Below are positions 25,459 through 33,991 of a stretch of 53,302 nucleotides of DNA, in pieces. Position 1 is the stretch's first letter. Each line of letters starts with the position of its first letter. The DNA lies in assembly GCF_025506355.1 (NCBI RefSeq), contig NZ_JANZYP010000071.1, positions 1 to 53,302 on the forward strand. The letters run 5' to 3'. Both the position numbers and the translations under genes were made by a program. This DNA comes from Sphaerisporangium corydalis. GTDB taxonomy: Bacteria; Actinomycetota; Actinomycetes; Streptosporangiales; Streptosporangiaceae. The notes under the pieces are model-generated. The model made no database searches. It had not been told where the DNA came from and worked only from the letters and a program-made list of their open reading frames with translations.

Positions 25459-27011
25459 TCGACGGTGACTCCGGTGAGTTCCAGGTCGACATCGGTGGGC
25501 GGCACCACGAAACCCTTCACCGCGTCACGGACGACCCACATCCGCGGCCGGTAGGCCAGCGGCACGAACCCGGCGTCGGCGGCCACCGCGGTGTAAAGAC
25601 CTTGGTAGGCCGCCGCACGGGTGGCGTCGTCGCGGGCGAACAACGCCTTGTCGACCAGCTTCTCGGTGGCCGGCGTCACCCAGAGCGGGCCGCGCGCGCC
25701 GGAGGTGAACATGGACACGATCGAACTGGAGGGGTCGTACGGTGCGCCGAGCGTCTCGAAGAAGGTGATGTCGTACGTGCCCTCCGCCCGCTCGTCGTAG
25801 TACGCGGCGGCGTCTACAGGGGAGATCTCGACGGTGATACCGATCTCCTTGAGGGCGGCGGCGATCGCTTCGGCCATCGTGCGGGGGTCGAGCTGGCCCT
25901 CGGCCGGTTTGGCGGGGACGAGCAGCTTGAGGGTCAGCTTCTTGCCGTCCTTGACCCGGGTGTCGCCGTTGAGCTTGTACCCGGCGGCGTCCAGCGTGCT
26001 GCGGGCGCCGGCCTGGTCGAAGTACAGCGGCAGGTCGGCACCGGAGTCGGGCACGTCCGGGGGGAACACCCGCTGGGCCGGCTTGGCGTAACCCAGGAAC
26101 AACGCGTTGGTCAGGGATGTGGTGTCGATGGCCTTGCGCACCGCCTCGCGGACGGCGCGGTCACCGGCCGGGCCGTCGGGGTTGAACCCGAGCATGATCG
26201 AGACATCCGGTGCGCCGGTGAGCAACGCGACGTCGCCGCGCTCGCTCAGCGATCTGGCCTCCACCGGCGTGATCGGGGCCAGGTACGAGCCGCCGATGAG
26301 GTCGATCTCGCCGTTGGCGAGCGCGTCGACGCGCGCCTGGGAGTCCGGGATGACCTTGAAGTCGAGCCGTTCCAGCTGAGGCCTGGTCCCCCAATAGCCG
26401 TCGTTGCGGGCCAGCGTCGCACCGGTGGCGGAGTTGGACAACAGCTTCCACGGCCCGGTGCCGACGGGGTTTCGGAACTCGCCGCCGGCGGTCGCGGACT
26501 TCGGGCTGAGCAGCCGCACCGGCCGCACGATCGAGAGCTCCTGCAGCAACGGCTCGTACGGCTCGGACAGCGTCAGACGTACGGTGTCCGCGTCCGGGGT
26601 GTCCACGGCGGAGATGACCTGCGAGGCCCGGAAGAAGGAGAACTTCTTGTCGCCCACCCAACGGTCGAAGTTCCACTTGACGGCGGCGGAGTCGAGCGGC
26701 GTCCCGTCGGTGAAACGGACGCCGTCCCGCAGGTCGAAGGTGACCTGCCGGCCGCCCTTGGCGACGGTCCACGACTCCGCGAGCCCCGGCTTCAGCCTGC
26801 CGCCCTCGGTGTAGGTGACAAGCGGCTCGTAGATCGCGTCGAGCAGCAGGAAGTTGCCGGTGAAGGCGTGCGGATCCAGGGCGCCGGACTCCTCGCTCAG
26901 GCCGACGCGCAGCACCGGGGTGGCGGTGGCCTTGTTCTCGATCTCGGGGGCGCACGCGCTGACCACCAGGGTCGAGGCCAAGAGGGTGGCGAGGGGGCGT
27001 AGTCGTGACAC
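25455..27011 (-). CDS. NikA-like family 5 substrate-binding lipoprotein
   Basis: I start at GTG 27011 because AGGAG lies 5 bases upstream. The signal peptide then ends in the lipobox VSAC with the lipidated cysteine at residue 20. The 518-residue protein follows NikA/CntA closely in several places: IYEPLVTYTEGGRLKPGLAESW, LLQELSIVRPVRLLSPK, PVGTGPWKLL, the RNDGYWG block and FFETLGAPYDPSSSIVSMF. NikA-type proteins bind nickel as a small-chelator complex, and CntA binds opine metallophores; dipeptide-binding relatives also exist. It is anchored outside the membrane and is the first gene of the importer operon. The NikA resemblance is what points the cluster toward metal uptake. Confidence 0.8.
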   Translation of the reverse strand: MSRLRPLATLLASTLVVSACAPEIENKATATPVLRVGLSEESGALDPHAFTGNFLLLDAIYEPLVTYTEGGRLKPGLAESWTVAKGGRQVTFDLRDGVRFTDGTPLDSAAVKWNFDRWVGDKKFSFFRASQVISAVDTPDADTVRLTLSEPYEPLLQELSIVRPVRLLSPKSATAGGEFRNPVGTGPWKLLSNSATGATLARNDGYWGTRPQLERLDFKVIPDSQARVDALANGEIDLIGGSYLAPITPVEARSLSERGDVALLTGAPDVSIMLGFNPDGPAGDRAVREAVRKAIDTTSLTNALFLGYAKPAQRVFPPDVPDSGADLPLYFDQAGARSTLDAAGYKLNGDTRVKDGKKLTLKLLVPAKPAEGQLDPRTMAEAIAAALKEIGITVEISPVDAAAYYDERAEGTYDITFFETLGAPYDPSSSIVSMFTSGARGPLWVTPATEKLVDKALFARDDATRAAAYQGLYTAVAADAGFVPLAYRPRMWVVRDAVKGFVVPPTDVDLELTGVTVE

Positions 27012-27280
27012 GGATACTCCTGGCGGGCGATGGCCGTCGGCACGGTGGGCGATCTCCCACCTCACCTGTAGTCGGCGGCATCACGTGGCTGGTTCCCGCG
27101 GCGACCACCAATCTTTCGCGTGCGTGAGGTACGGCCGCCTCCCTCGGTCCGCGCGGAACTAACGCGGCCACACAAGCGACTGTCTGTCGACGAAGGTAAC
27201 CGAACCCTGCTCGACCGCCGCATCCGCTTGCCGCATGCTGCCGTCCGCCTCCGGCGGCACGACACGAGGGACGACCGCCC

Positions 27281-28351
27281 ATGCCATCCATGGTCCCACC
27301 TGCTGTCTTCGCGCCCGTCCATGACCACGTCACCGACGCCACCAGGGCCCCCAGCTTCATCCGCCTAGCGGACAACATGGTGCTCGTCCGGTTCGAGACA
27401 CTGAAGATCTATGCCGCCCTCGGCGCCGTTCAGGCCCTGCTGTCCAAGGGCACCGTGCGGCCGGGAGACACCCTCGTCGACAGCTCGAGCGGCATCTACG
27501 CGCTGGCTCTGGCGATGGCCTGTCACCGCTACGGCCTCCGCTGCCACATCGTCGCCTCGACCACGGTGACGCAGACCATCCGGGCACAACTGGAAATCCT
27601 TGGCGCGACGGTGGACCAGATGCCGGCCGAGACGAACCTGCGCCTCGACCAGGATCGCCGGGTCGAACGGGTACGCCAGCTGCTGCGCACCCACCCGGGG
27701 ATGCACTGGATGCGCCAGTACCACGACCCGGTGCATTGCCTCGGGTACGCGGAGCTGGCCGACCTGGTGCGCCTCGCGCTTCCCGCGAGGCGGCTGGCGG
27801 TGGTGGCCAGCGTCGGCACGGGCGCGTCGAGTGCGGGACTGATCCAGCCCCTGCGGCGGCACGATCCGTCGACCCGGCTGGTCGCCGTCCAGCCGTTCGG
27901 CAGCGTCAGCTTCGGCAGCGAACGGTTCCAGGATCCGGAGGCCATCATCGCCGGCATCGGCAGTGCCATCCCGTTCGACAACGTCCGACCCGATCTGTAC
28001 GACCAGGTGCACTGGCTGACCTTCCAGTACGCCATGGCCGGCACGATCGGGCTGATGCGTTCGCATGCCGTCTTCGCCGGCCTGTCCACCGGCGCGGCCT
28101 ACCTGGCGGCGGCATGGGAGGCGCGGCGCCATCCCGGGCGCACGCACCTCATCGTCGGCGCCGACACTGGACACCGGTACGTCGAGAAGGTCTTCGCCCG
28201 GCACAGGGACGCCCTGGAGCCGGCCACGCTCAAACCCGCCGAGATCGGCTCCCTCAATGATCTGGCACCACCCTGGTCGACCATGCCCTGGGCGCGACGC
28301 CACCACCCGGAACGCGCCCAACCCGGCCTGGCACACGCGTCCGGCTCATAG
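27281..28351 (+). CDS. divergent PLP-dependent enzyme of the cysteine-synthase fold
   Basis: The 356-residue protein has the fold-type II layout. FETLKIYAALGA places the PLP lysine at about residue 42, DSSSGIYALALAMA stands where TSGNTGxALA normally lies, and VASVGTGASSAGL corresponds to the phosphate loop. Loss of the Asn of the usual SGNTG loop makes it an atypical member. Relatives such as SbnA, DcsD and O-phosphoserine sulfhydrylases make beta-substituted alanines (for example diaminopropionate precursors) for natural products. It is transcribed away from the importer operon across a 269-base divergent gap. I infer that it makes an unusual amino acid for the ATP-grasp ligase. Confidence 0.75.
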   Translation: MPSMVPPAVFAPVHDHVTDATRAPSFIRLADNMVLVRFETLKIYAALGAVQALLSKGTVRPGDTLVDSSSGIYALALAMACHRYGLRCHIVASTTVTQTIRAQLEILGATVDQMPAETNLRLDQDRRVERVRQLLRTHPGMHWMRQYHDPVHCLGYAELADLVRLALPARRLAVVASVGTGASSAGLIQPLRRHDPSTRLVAVQPFGSVSFGSERFQDPEAIIAGIGSAIPFDNVRPDLYDQVHWLTFQYAMAGTIGLMRSHAVFAGLSTGAAYLAAAWEARRHPGRTHLIVGADTGHRYVEKVFARHRDALEPATLKPAEIGSLNDLAPPWSTMPWARRHHPERAQPGLAHASGS

Positions 28352-28500
28352 TGGCGACCCGGCCTGCAACTCAACGTATCGCCATGTCACGGGACCCTTC
28401 GAGCAACCGACCGGTCTGTTTGGCCGACAGTCGCCGCCGATCTCCTGCGTGCCATGGACGCCGTACCCACCAGCCGAGGCGGGGGATCCCGGAAACCCGG

Positions 28501-29559
28501 ATGACACGTGTCCGCTTGATGTGGTTCAACAAGAGGATGGCATCAACCGATCACCTTGCCGTCGAGTTCCGTACGGTATTCACCCATCCTGGGTTCGCCG
28601 TGGCGAAAGAGCGCGAGCCATCAGTGTTCGACATCCCCCTCGCGGAAGGGACGATGACGGTGAACGTGCACGGTGGCGATAACGACGACCCGGACCGAGG
28701 GCCTGCGCTGTGCACGGTCGTGGTTCGCCGCCGAATCGCGGGCAAGCCGGCCCAAGCTCTTCAAGACTGCTGGAAAAAACAGTCACCAACCGAAGACGCG
28801 CTAGGCGGCGCGGTGGTGATTTCGCAGCTGCCGCGATATCTCAGTGATCCGCTGACGGAGGTGGCCAAGGCATCCGAAGAAGCGGTACGGCGTTTGCTGT
28901 GGCTGTACCGCTGGCGTTGGGGTCTTGATCCCCACCGGCAGCCGCAGGTCAAAATGATCAGCTCTGATTACTCGATCACTGACGGCCAATGGCGGCCGAC
29001 GCCAGAGCCGGATCAGCGGTGGAGCGTGGGCCGTCCCTACTTGAACCAGATCTCCCTGCGTCATCAGGAGAGCATCGCCCACCTCATCGATGGGGGCCTG
29101 CAGACTCCGCTTGGCCATGAGTTGCTGGCTGAGGCCGAGGAACTGATCTATGTGGCTCCGCGCAGTTGTCTGCTGATCAGCGTGGCCGCGGTCGAGGTGG
29201 GTTTCAAAGAACTGGTGAGCAGGTTGGTTCCCGATGCCGCGTGGCTGATGAAGGAGACTCAAAGCCCGCCCTTGATCAAGTTCTTGAAGGACTACCTTCC
29301 GCTGCTCCCTCGACAAGGGCGGCTGTCCGACAACGGTGACGACGAGACCATCTCCGAATCCACCATCAAGCAGGTGCAGCGTGCGGTGAAGATGCGCAAT
29401 GATCTTGCCCACCGGGGCCATACCCCGATCGATTCCGAGTGGTTGAGGAAATGGCTGTACGTAAGCGCTGACTTGCTGTATTTGTTCGAGCTTTATGCGG
29501 GGCACGAGTGGGCTGAGATTCATCTTCTGAACGCAATCCACGACGGACTGCTGCAGTGA
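28501..29559 (+). CDS. HEPN-domain protein of unknown function
   Basis: From ATG 28501 the protein has 352 residues; ATG 28537 is an alternative start. The first 170 residues are mixed alpha/beta and unfamiliar. The C-terminal 190 residues are helical and contain IKQVQRAVKMRNDLAHRG, where RNDLAH (about residues 298-303) is the Rx4H motif that forms the RNase site in HEPN dimers. HEPN proteins serve in toxin-antitoxin, abortive-infection and CRISPR systems, but some are non-catalytic. No partner nucleotidyltransferase is adjacent. It sits between the metabolite cluster and the CRISPR locus, so a defence role is possible. Confidence 0.6.
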   Translation: MTRVRLMWFNKRMASTDHLAVEFRTVFTHPGFAVAKEREPSVFDIPLAEGTMTVNVHGGDNDDPDRGPALCTVVVRRRIAGKPAQALQDCWKKQSPTEDALGGAVVISQLPRYLSDPLTEVAKASEEAVRRLLWLYRWRWGLDPHRQPQVKMISSDYSITDGQWRPTPEPDQRWSVGRPYLNQISLRHQESIAHLIDGGLQTPLGHELLAEAEELIYVAPRSCLLISVAAVEVGFKELVSRLVPDAAWLMKETQSPPLIKFLKDYLPLLPRQGRLSDNGDDETISESTIKQVQRAVKMRNDLAHRGHTPIDSEWLRKWLYVSADLLYLFELYAGHEWAEIHLLNAIHDGLLQ

Positions 29560-29569
29560 TGCTGCGCCA

Positions 29570-30805
29570 GAGGAGGGGCCCGCGCACCCGCGACCAATAC
29601 TTGACTCGGCTGGATGCGGCCAGCAGCGAAACGTCCAGAGCGGCACCCCAATCCGCCAGCGCCCGGTCGCAGGCGGCCGTAGCTCGCTCTGCGGGTGCGC
29701 GAGTTTCACCAGCATCGAGGTGGTGGTGGAGCCTTGCTGCCATCGCGTGTGGAGGTAGGGCTTGTAGGGGTCCAGGATGCTGGGGCGGCCGCTCCACCGG
29801 CCGGCCAGCAGTTGGTCGGCTGTGGCGGCGTGGGCCAGGCCGCGCACGGTGTTGCGGGCCAGGCCGAGTTCGCGGGCGATCGGCCGCAGGCCCATTCCGC
29901 TGGTGGGCAAGGCGTGGACGGCTGCGTGCTGGCGGAGGACCCGGTCTGACAGCCGGCCGGTGCTGCGTGGTTGTGGTGCCGGATTGTTCGGTAGGCGGGT
30001 GGTGTCCAGCGGTGCCGGCTCGGCCGTGGGGTCTTCATGCTGCGGCTCGGCCGGCAGTGCACGGTGGCCGGTGACGGTTTTTTCCACGGCTTGGACCAGG
30101 TTCCAGCGGTCGGCGACATGAACCGCCTGAGGTGCCCCAAGACGCCCGGCTTCTGCATATGCCTGGGAGCGGTCCCGGCAGATCACCTGGATCTCGGGAC
30201 GGTTGGCCGGCCAGGCGGTCACCGTCGCCACGGCCCGGTCGGGCAGCAGATCGACCGGGCGGCGGTTTCGATGTCCACCAGGATGGTGGCGTAGATGTGT
30301 CCCCTGCGCAGGGCGAACTCATTGATGCCGAGTACGCGGGGTGTGCTGGTCTGCGGGTCGGGCATGGCGCGGATCAACCGAAGCAGGGTGGAGCGGCTCA
30401 CGCCGGCCGCCAGTGCTGCGGTCAGGCGGGCTCCTGCCCGGCCGGCGGCACCACCGCCGTCTTTTGCAGCACCGCGTGCAGATCACGGCTGCGCCGCCCT
30501 TATCGGAAGGTCAGCCCCTCCACTTGCTCGGTGAACGTCGCGCGTGGACACTCGGTTGTCGAGCAGCGGAAACGCTGGACGCGTAACTTCGGCACGGTCG
30601 GGCGGCCGCCGATCGCCGCCTCGGCGAGCCGACGTACATAACGACTATGGACACGGTGCGAGGCCACCCCGCACGCCGGACAGTTGGCTGCAGAGCCGGT
30701 GACCCGCGCCTGAACCACGACACGCTCAGGACTTACCACCACCTTGCCGACCACAACGCTCTCGGTCTTGGGGAACCATACGTCCCGGGCAACTTGATCA
30801 TCCAC
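29570..30805 (-). pseudogene. ISL3-family transposase, frame-broken
   Basis: The N-terminal zinc finger is intact in one frame from 30805 (CPACGVASHRVHSRYVRRLA, then CSTTECPRATFTEQVEGLT). The middle lies in a second frame (LLRLIRAMPDPQTSTPRVLG then INEFALRRGHIYATILVD). The DDE continuation lies in a third frame (AWPANRPEIQVICRDRSQAY, later SGMGLRPIARELGLARNTVR). At least two frame changes and a lost C-terminus make it dead. Its 5' end points at the leader-distal end of CRISPR array 1, only 100 bases away. A GGGTCACCACGACC word (minus strand, near 30830) may be what is left of its terminal inverted repeat. Confidence 0.8.
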
Positions 30806-30905
30806 AGCCGTTCATGATCGTGGTCGTGGTGACCCTCCGTGTCCCCTGCACGGAAAGTGATCCAGAACCAGGATTCACGCGTCGTCGACAAGTATCGCCG
30901 CCTTC

Positions 30906-32131
30906 GTTGTTATCCCTCCAGGGGCGATCAGCGGATGGGGCGGCCCCACCTCGTACGACGAGGGTCGGCCGTGTTGTTATCCCTCCAGGGGTGATCAGCG
31001 GCGTGCTCATGAAGGGCCTGGAGTCGGCGATGGACGCGTTGTTATCCCTCCAGGGGTGATCAGCGGCCTCCCCCCGCTGTCGGTGGTACGGGGGGAGGCG
31101 GCGTTGTTATCCCTCCAGGGGTGATCAGCGGCGTCGCCAGCAAGACCGGCTCGCCGACGCGCGTCCGGGTTGTTATCACTCCAGGGGTGATCAGCGGCCC
31201 ATCCGCGACGTCTACATCACCAGCGGAAACATGTTGTTACCCCTCCAGGGGTGATCAGCGGCTCGTGCTCGCGCCCGGCCCGCCCCGGGGCTTGGCCGAG
31301 TTGTTATCCTTCCAGGGGTGATCAGCGGCCCGAGAGGCGTGGCCGCCTGCCGGGGAGCGCAGCAAGTTGTTATCCCTCCAGGGGTGATCAGCGGCCTTCG
31401 GTGGTGATCAGGCGGGGTGGGCTCATCACGTTGTTATCCCTCCAGGGGTGATCAGCGGCCAGATAGGGGATCGCTTCGCGTGTATGCCATCGATGCGTTG
31501 TTATCCCTCCAGGGGTGATCAGCGGCTGCAGCGGGGGGAGCTCGTCGAGCTCGACGGCCACCGGGTGTTGTTATCCCTCCAGGGGTGATCAGCGGCGAGG
31601 AACGGGCAGGCCGCGCTGGTGGTGGCGCTGGACAGGTTGTTATCCCTCCAGGGGTGATCAGCGGCGACGGCGCACCGCCCTTCCACGACCGCCGACCGGT
31701 TGTTATCCCTCCAGGGGTGATCAGCGGCCCGCCCGTGCCAAGACGCGGTCCACTCCTCGTACGCGCGAGTTGTTATCCCTCCAGGGGTGATCAGCGGCGT
31801 GGGCCTCCGCCACACCGACCGCCCCGCAGAACGGGTTGTTATCCCTCCAGGGGTGATCAGCGGCCTGAGCACGGCCTGCCGGCGTGGGACCTGGTGATCG
31901 CGTTGTTATCCCTCCAGGGGTGATCAGCGGCCCTGACCATCGCGCTGCGCACACTGCTGACCCCCGGGTTGTTATCCCTCCAGGGGTGATCAGCGGCTCC
32001 AGCATGTCTCCGGACCACTCGGGAGCGGTCATGTTGTTATCCCTCCAGGGGTGATCAGCGGCCGCCCGGCTCGGATCCCACGCCAACGACACGCTGGCGA
32101 AGTTGTTATCCCTCCAGGGGTGATCAGCGGC
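30906..32131 (-). CRISPR. CRISPR array 1: 19 repeats, 18 spacers
   Basis: Repeats of 30 bases (plus strand: begin GTTGTTATCCC, end GATCAGCGGC) start at 30906, 30973, 31038, 31103, 31169, 31233, 31300, 31366, 31430, 31497, 31567, 31636, 31699, 31769, 31835, 31902, 31968, 32033 and 32102. Spacers are 33-40 bases. The 30906 repeat carries two changes and the 31169, 31233 and 31300 repeats one each; all lie at the left. The right end next to cas2 is perfect. Transcription is therefore leftward from a leader at 32132-32237. Read that way the repeat begins GCCGCTGATC and its last 8 bases, the expected crRNA 5' handle, are ATAACAAC. Confidence 0.98.
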
Positions 32132-32237
32132 CCGACAGTAAAGTCGCAGGTCAGTACTATGCTCGGCGGTGGCGTCAGGGCAATTTCTGCAGCGGTCCGG
32201 CGGTAGTGCATCGGTGCAGGTGGGAGCTTGATCAAAG
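32132..32237 (-). promoter_or_regulatory. leader of CRISPR array 1
   Basis: Read on the minus strand, this region matches the leader of array 2 in long blocks: CACCTGCA, GCACTACCGCCGGACCGCTG, and ACTGACCTGCGACTTTACT immediately before the first repeat. The homology begins at CTTTGATCA, which overlaps the last codons and the TGA stop of cas2. Confidence 0.85.
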
Positions 32238-32495
32238 GACGGGGCTGGTGTTGCCGAGGTTCTGGCCGATGGTTTCGGTTTCGACGAGCGTGGGGGTTTG
32301 GATGCGGTAGATCAGGACGCTGTCGTAGGTGGGGTCGATGACTTTGCGGATGGCGGTGGTGAAGTTGCGGTGCTGGGCGGTGGACAGTTCGCCTTGGAAA
32401 ACGCTGCGTTGGACCCAGTGCAGGTAGCGACGGCAGGTTTTCAGCACTTGGGGGTTGCGTTCGGCGAGGGTGTCGTACACGACGATGACGAACAC
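32232..32495 (-). CDS. cas2: Cas2 adaptation protein
   Basis: The 87-residue protein has the Cas2 ferredoxin-like start MFVIVVYDTLAERNPQVLKT, with the conserved Asp after the first strand, and the YLHWVQRSVFQGEL helix-strand. It ends with DSVLIYRIQTP and a short tail. Cas2 dimers bridge two Cas1 dimers to integrate new spacers. The start lies 3 bases after the cas1 stop. Its own stop lies inside the conserved beginning of the array 1 leader, so cas2 and the leader cannot be separated. Confidence 0.95.
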   Translation of the reverse strand: MFVIVVYDTLAERNPQVLKTCRRYLHWVQRSVFQGELSTAQHRNFTTAIRKVIDPTYDSVLIYRIQTPTLVETETIGQNLGNTSPVL

Positions 32496-32498
32496 TGC

Positions 32499-33479
32499 TC
32501 ACCACCATGGCCGGAAAGGCTTGTAGGGCTCGTTCTCCAGGCATAGCCGGACGAGTTTCAGGGCCTTTAGGTGGATGAGTTCTTCGTAGGAGACTTTGCG
32601 GCGGAGTTTGCGGTGGTACACCGTCGCGGCGAGTTCGGTGCGGATCAGCTCGGCGATTTTCTTGCGTCCGCCCCGGCTCAGGGAGGCATACCCCACGCCG
32701 CTTTCGAAATCGCTCTCGCGGAGGGTTTTCTGGGCGGCGGCTCTGCGCAGGATCCGTTCGGCGAACAACGGTTTGAACGGTTCGGCCAGGTCCAGGGCGA
32801 GGGTGTTGCGGCGGCGGTCGGTGTCGGCGTGCAGGAAACCGAGGGCGGGGTGTAGCGGGGTGCAGCGCAGGGCGGTGAGGACGCGCGCGTAGGTGATGGC
32901 ACTCATGTAGGAGATGAACGCGTTGCCGGCGTTGGTGGGCGGGCGGCGGGTGCGCCCTTCCAGGCGTAACCATGGTGGCAGCATCGTGTCCAGGACGCCC
33001 CACGCGGTGCGCCGGAAGTTGCCCTCCACTCCCATGAGCTGCCCGGATGATTCACAGGCCGCGAGCTGGTCGTCCAGCCGGGAGAGAGGTTCGTCGAGAA
33101 GGTGGGTTTCCAGTGACCAGCGGATGTTGTGCGCGGTCGTGGCGACCAGGGTGCGCCCGACGGTGAGCTTTGTTTGCTCGTCGGCGGTCAGGGCTACCTG
33201 GCAGCGCAGGACATGGGCTGAGGAGTTTTCTTCTGCCGGGGTGAGTGCACCGGCGTAGTTGCCGTAGTGGTCCAGGACATGCACGATGACACCGTGTCTG
33301 CTCAGTACGGACACCACCGAGGTGTTGATGTCCACGTGGTCGAACAGGACCAGGTCGCGGATGTCGGTGATGGGGATGCGTACCGGGGTGGTGTCGGCGC
33401 GTTCAATGCGGATGCTGCCGTCTTCCCGGCGGACCCGGCATGGCTCGGTCAGCCAGTAGGTGCGTGAGGCGGCGCTCAT
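32499..33479 (-). CDS. cas1: Cas1 integrase
   Basis: Starting at ATG 33479 (TGATG overlap with cas4) the protein has 326 residues. The N-terminal beta domain (TYWLTEPCRVRREDGSIRIE, PITDIRDLVLFDHVDI) is followed by the catalytic helical domain. There the metal-binding residues fall in GVEGNFRRTAW, LGFLHADTDRRRNTLALDL and LAEPFKPLF. This is the type I-B-like Cas1 family. With Cas2 and Cas4 it selects, trims and inserts spacers at the leader end. Confidence 0.95.
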   Translation of the reverse strand: MSAASRTYWLTEPCRVRREDGSIRIERADTTPVRIPITDIRDLVLFDHVDINTSVVSVLSRHGVIVHVLDHYGNYAGALTPAEENSSAHVLRCQVALTADEQTKLTVGRTLVATTAHNIRWSLETHLLDEPLSRLDDQLAACESSGQLMGVEGNFRRTAWGVLDTMLPPWLRLEGRTRRPPTNAGNAFISYMSAITYARVLTALRCTPLHPALGFLHADTDRRRNTLALDLAEPFKPLFAERILRRAAAQKTLRESDFESGVGYASLSRGGRKKIAELIRTELAATVYHRKLRRKVSYEELIHLKALKLVRLCLENEPYKPFRPWW

Positions 33480-33991
33480 CAGCCACTCCAGCAGTAGTCG
33501 AGATAGGAGCATCCCCGGCATCTGGCCCGATCCAGCCGGGCAGGCGCCGCCGGTGATGCGATGACCTGGTGAGCGCGGGCTTCGGTTTCCTCGGCGAGTG
33601 TTCGCGCGGTGCGATCCCAGGTGACCTCGACGGTGCGGCGGATCAGTGGGTAGTGCACGACGCCTCCGCGTACGTTGACGCCGCGGCGTTCCAGCAGCAG
33701 GCAGTAATGCCGGACCTGGGCGTCGTGCTGGTCGGAGGGTGCACGGGAGGACTTGGTCTCGTGGATTATCGCCCCGGTGGTGACCCAGTCGATTTTGGCC
33801 TCACCCAGGTCGAGGTCGCGGCGGCGCGTGTAAGTGGTCTCATCGACGGCCTCGCCATACTGCACCTGGGTGTTGCGCCGTTCGGGGCGATAGCCGCGCA
33901 TATAGAGCCATAGCTGGCGGGGACAGTGCATCAGATACTTGATGTGGACGCCGCCCAGTCCGCTGACGTCATCTTCGTCGAGGGAGTTCAA
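33479..33991 (-). CDS. cas4: Cas4 nuclease
   Basis: I choose the TTG at 33991, which overlaps the Cas3 stop (TTGA) and has GGAG upstream; the frame is open much further but only as a shadow of Cas3. The 170-residue protein has CPRQLWLYMRGYRPE with the first iron-sulfur cysteine. RecB-type nuclease residues are in LGEAKIDWVTTGAIIHETKS, and the C-terminal cluster cysteines are in RCRGCSYLDYCW. Cas4 trims prespacers and fixes their orientation relative to the PAM. The position between cas3 and cas1 is standard for subtype I-B. Confidence 0.92.
   Translation of the reverse strand: MNSLDEDDVSGLGGVHIKYLMHCPRQLWLYMRGYRPERRNTQVQYGEAVDETTYTRRRDLDLGEAKIDWVTTGAIIHETKSSRAPSDQHDAQVRHYCLLLERRGVNVRGGVVHYPLIRRTVEVTWDRTARTLAEETEARAHQVIASPAAPARLDRARCRGCSYLDYCWSG

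Noticed and set aside
30940..32092. Open reading frames through array 1 encoding repeated PLITPGGITT-like or GCYPSRGDQR-like peptides
   Set aside because: They are translations of the CRISPR repeats; repeat plus spacer length varies, frames drift, and there are no ribosome sites.
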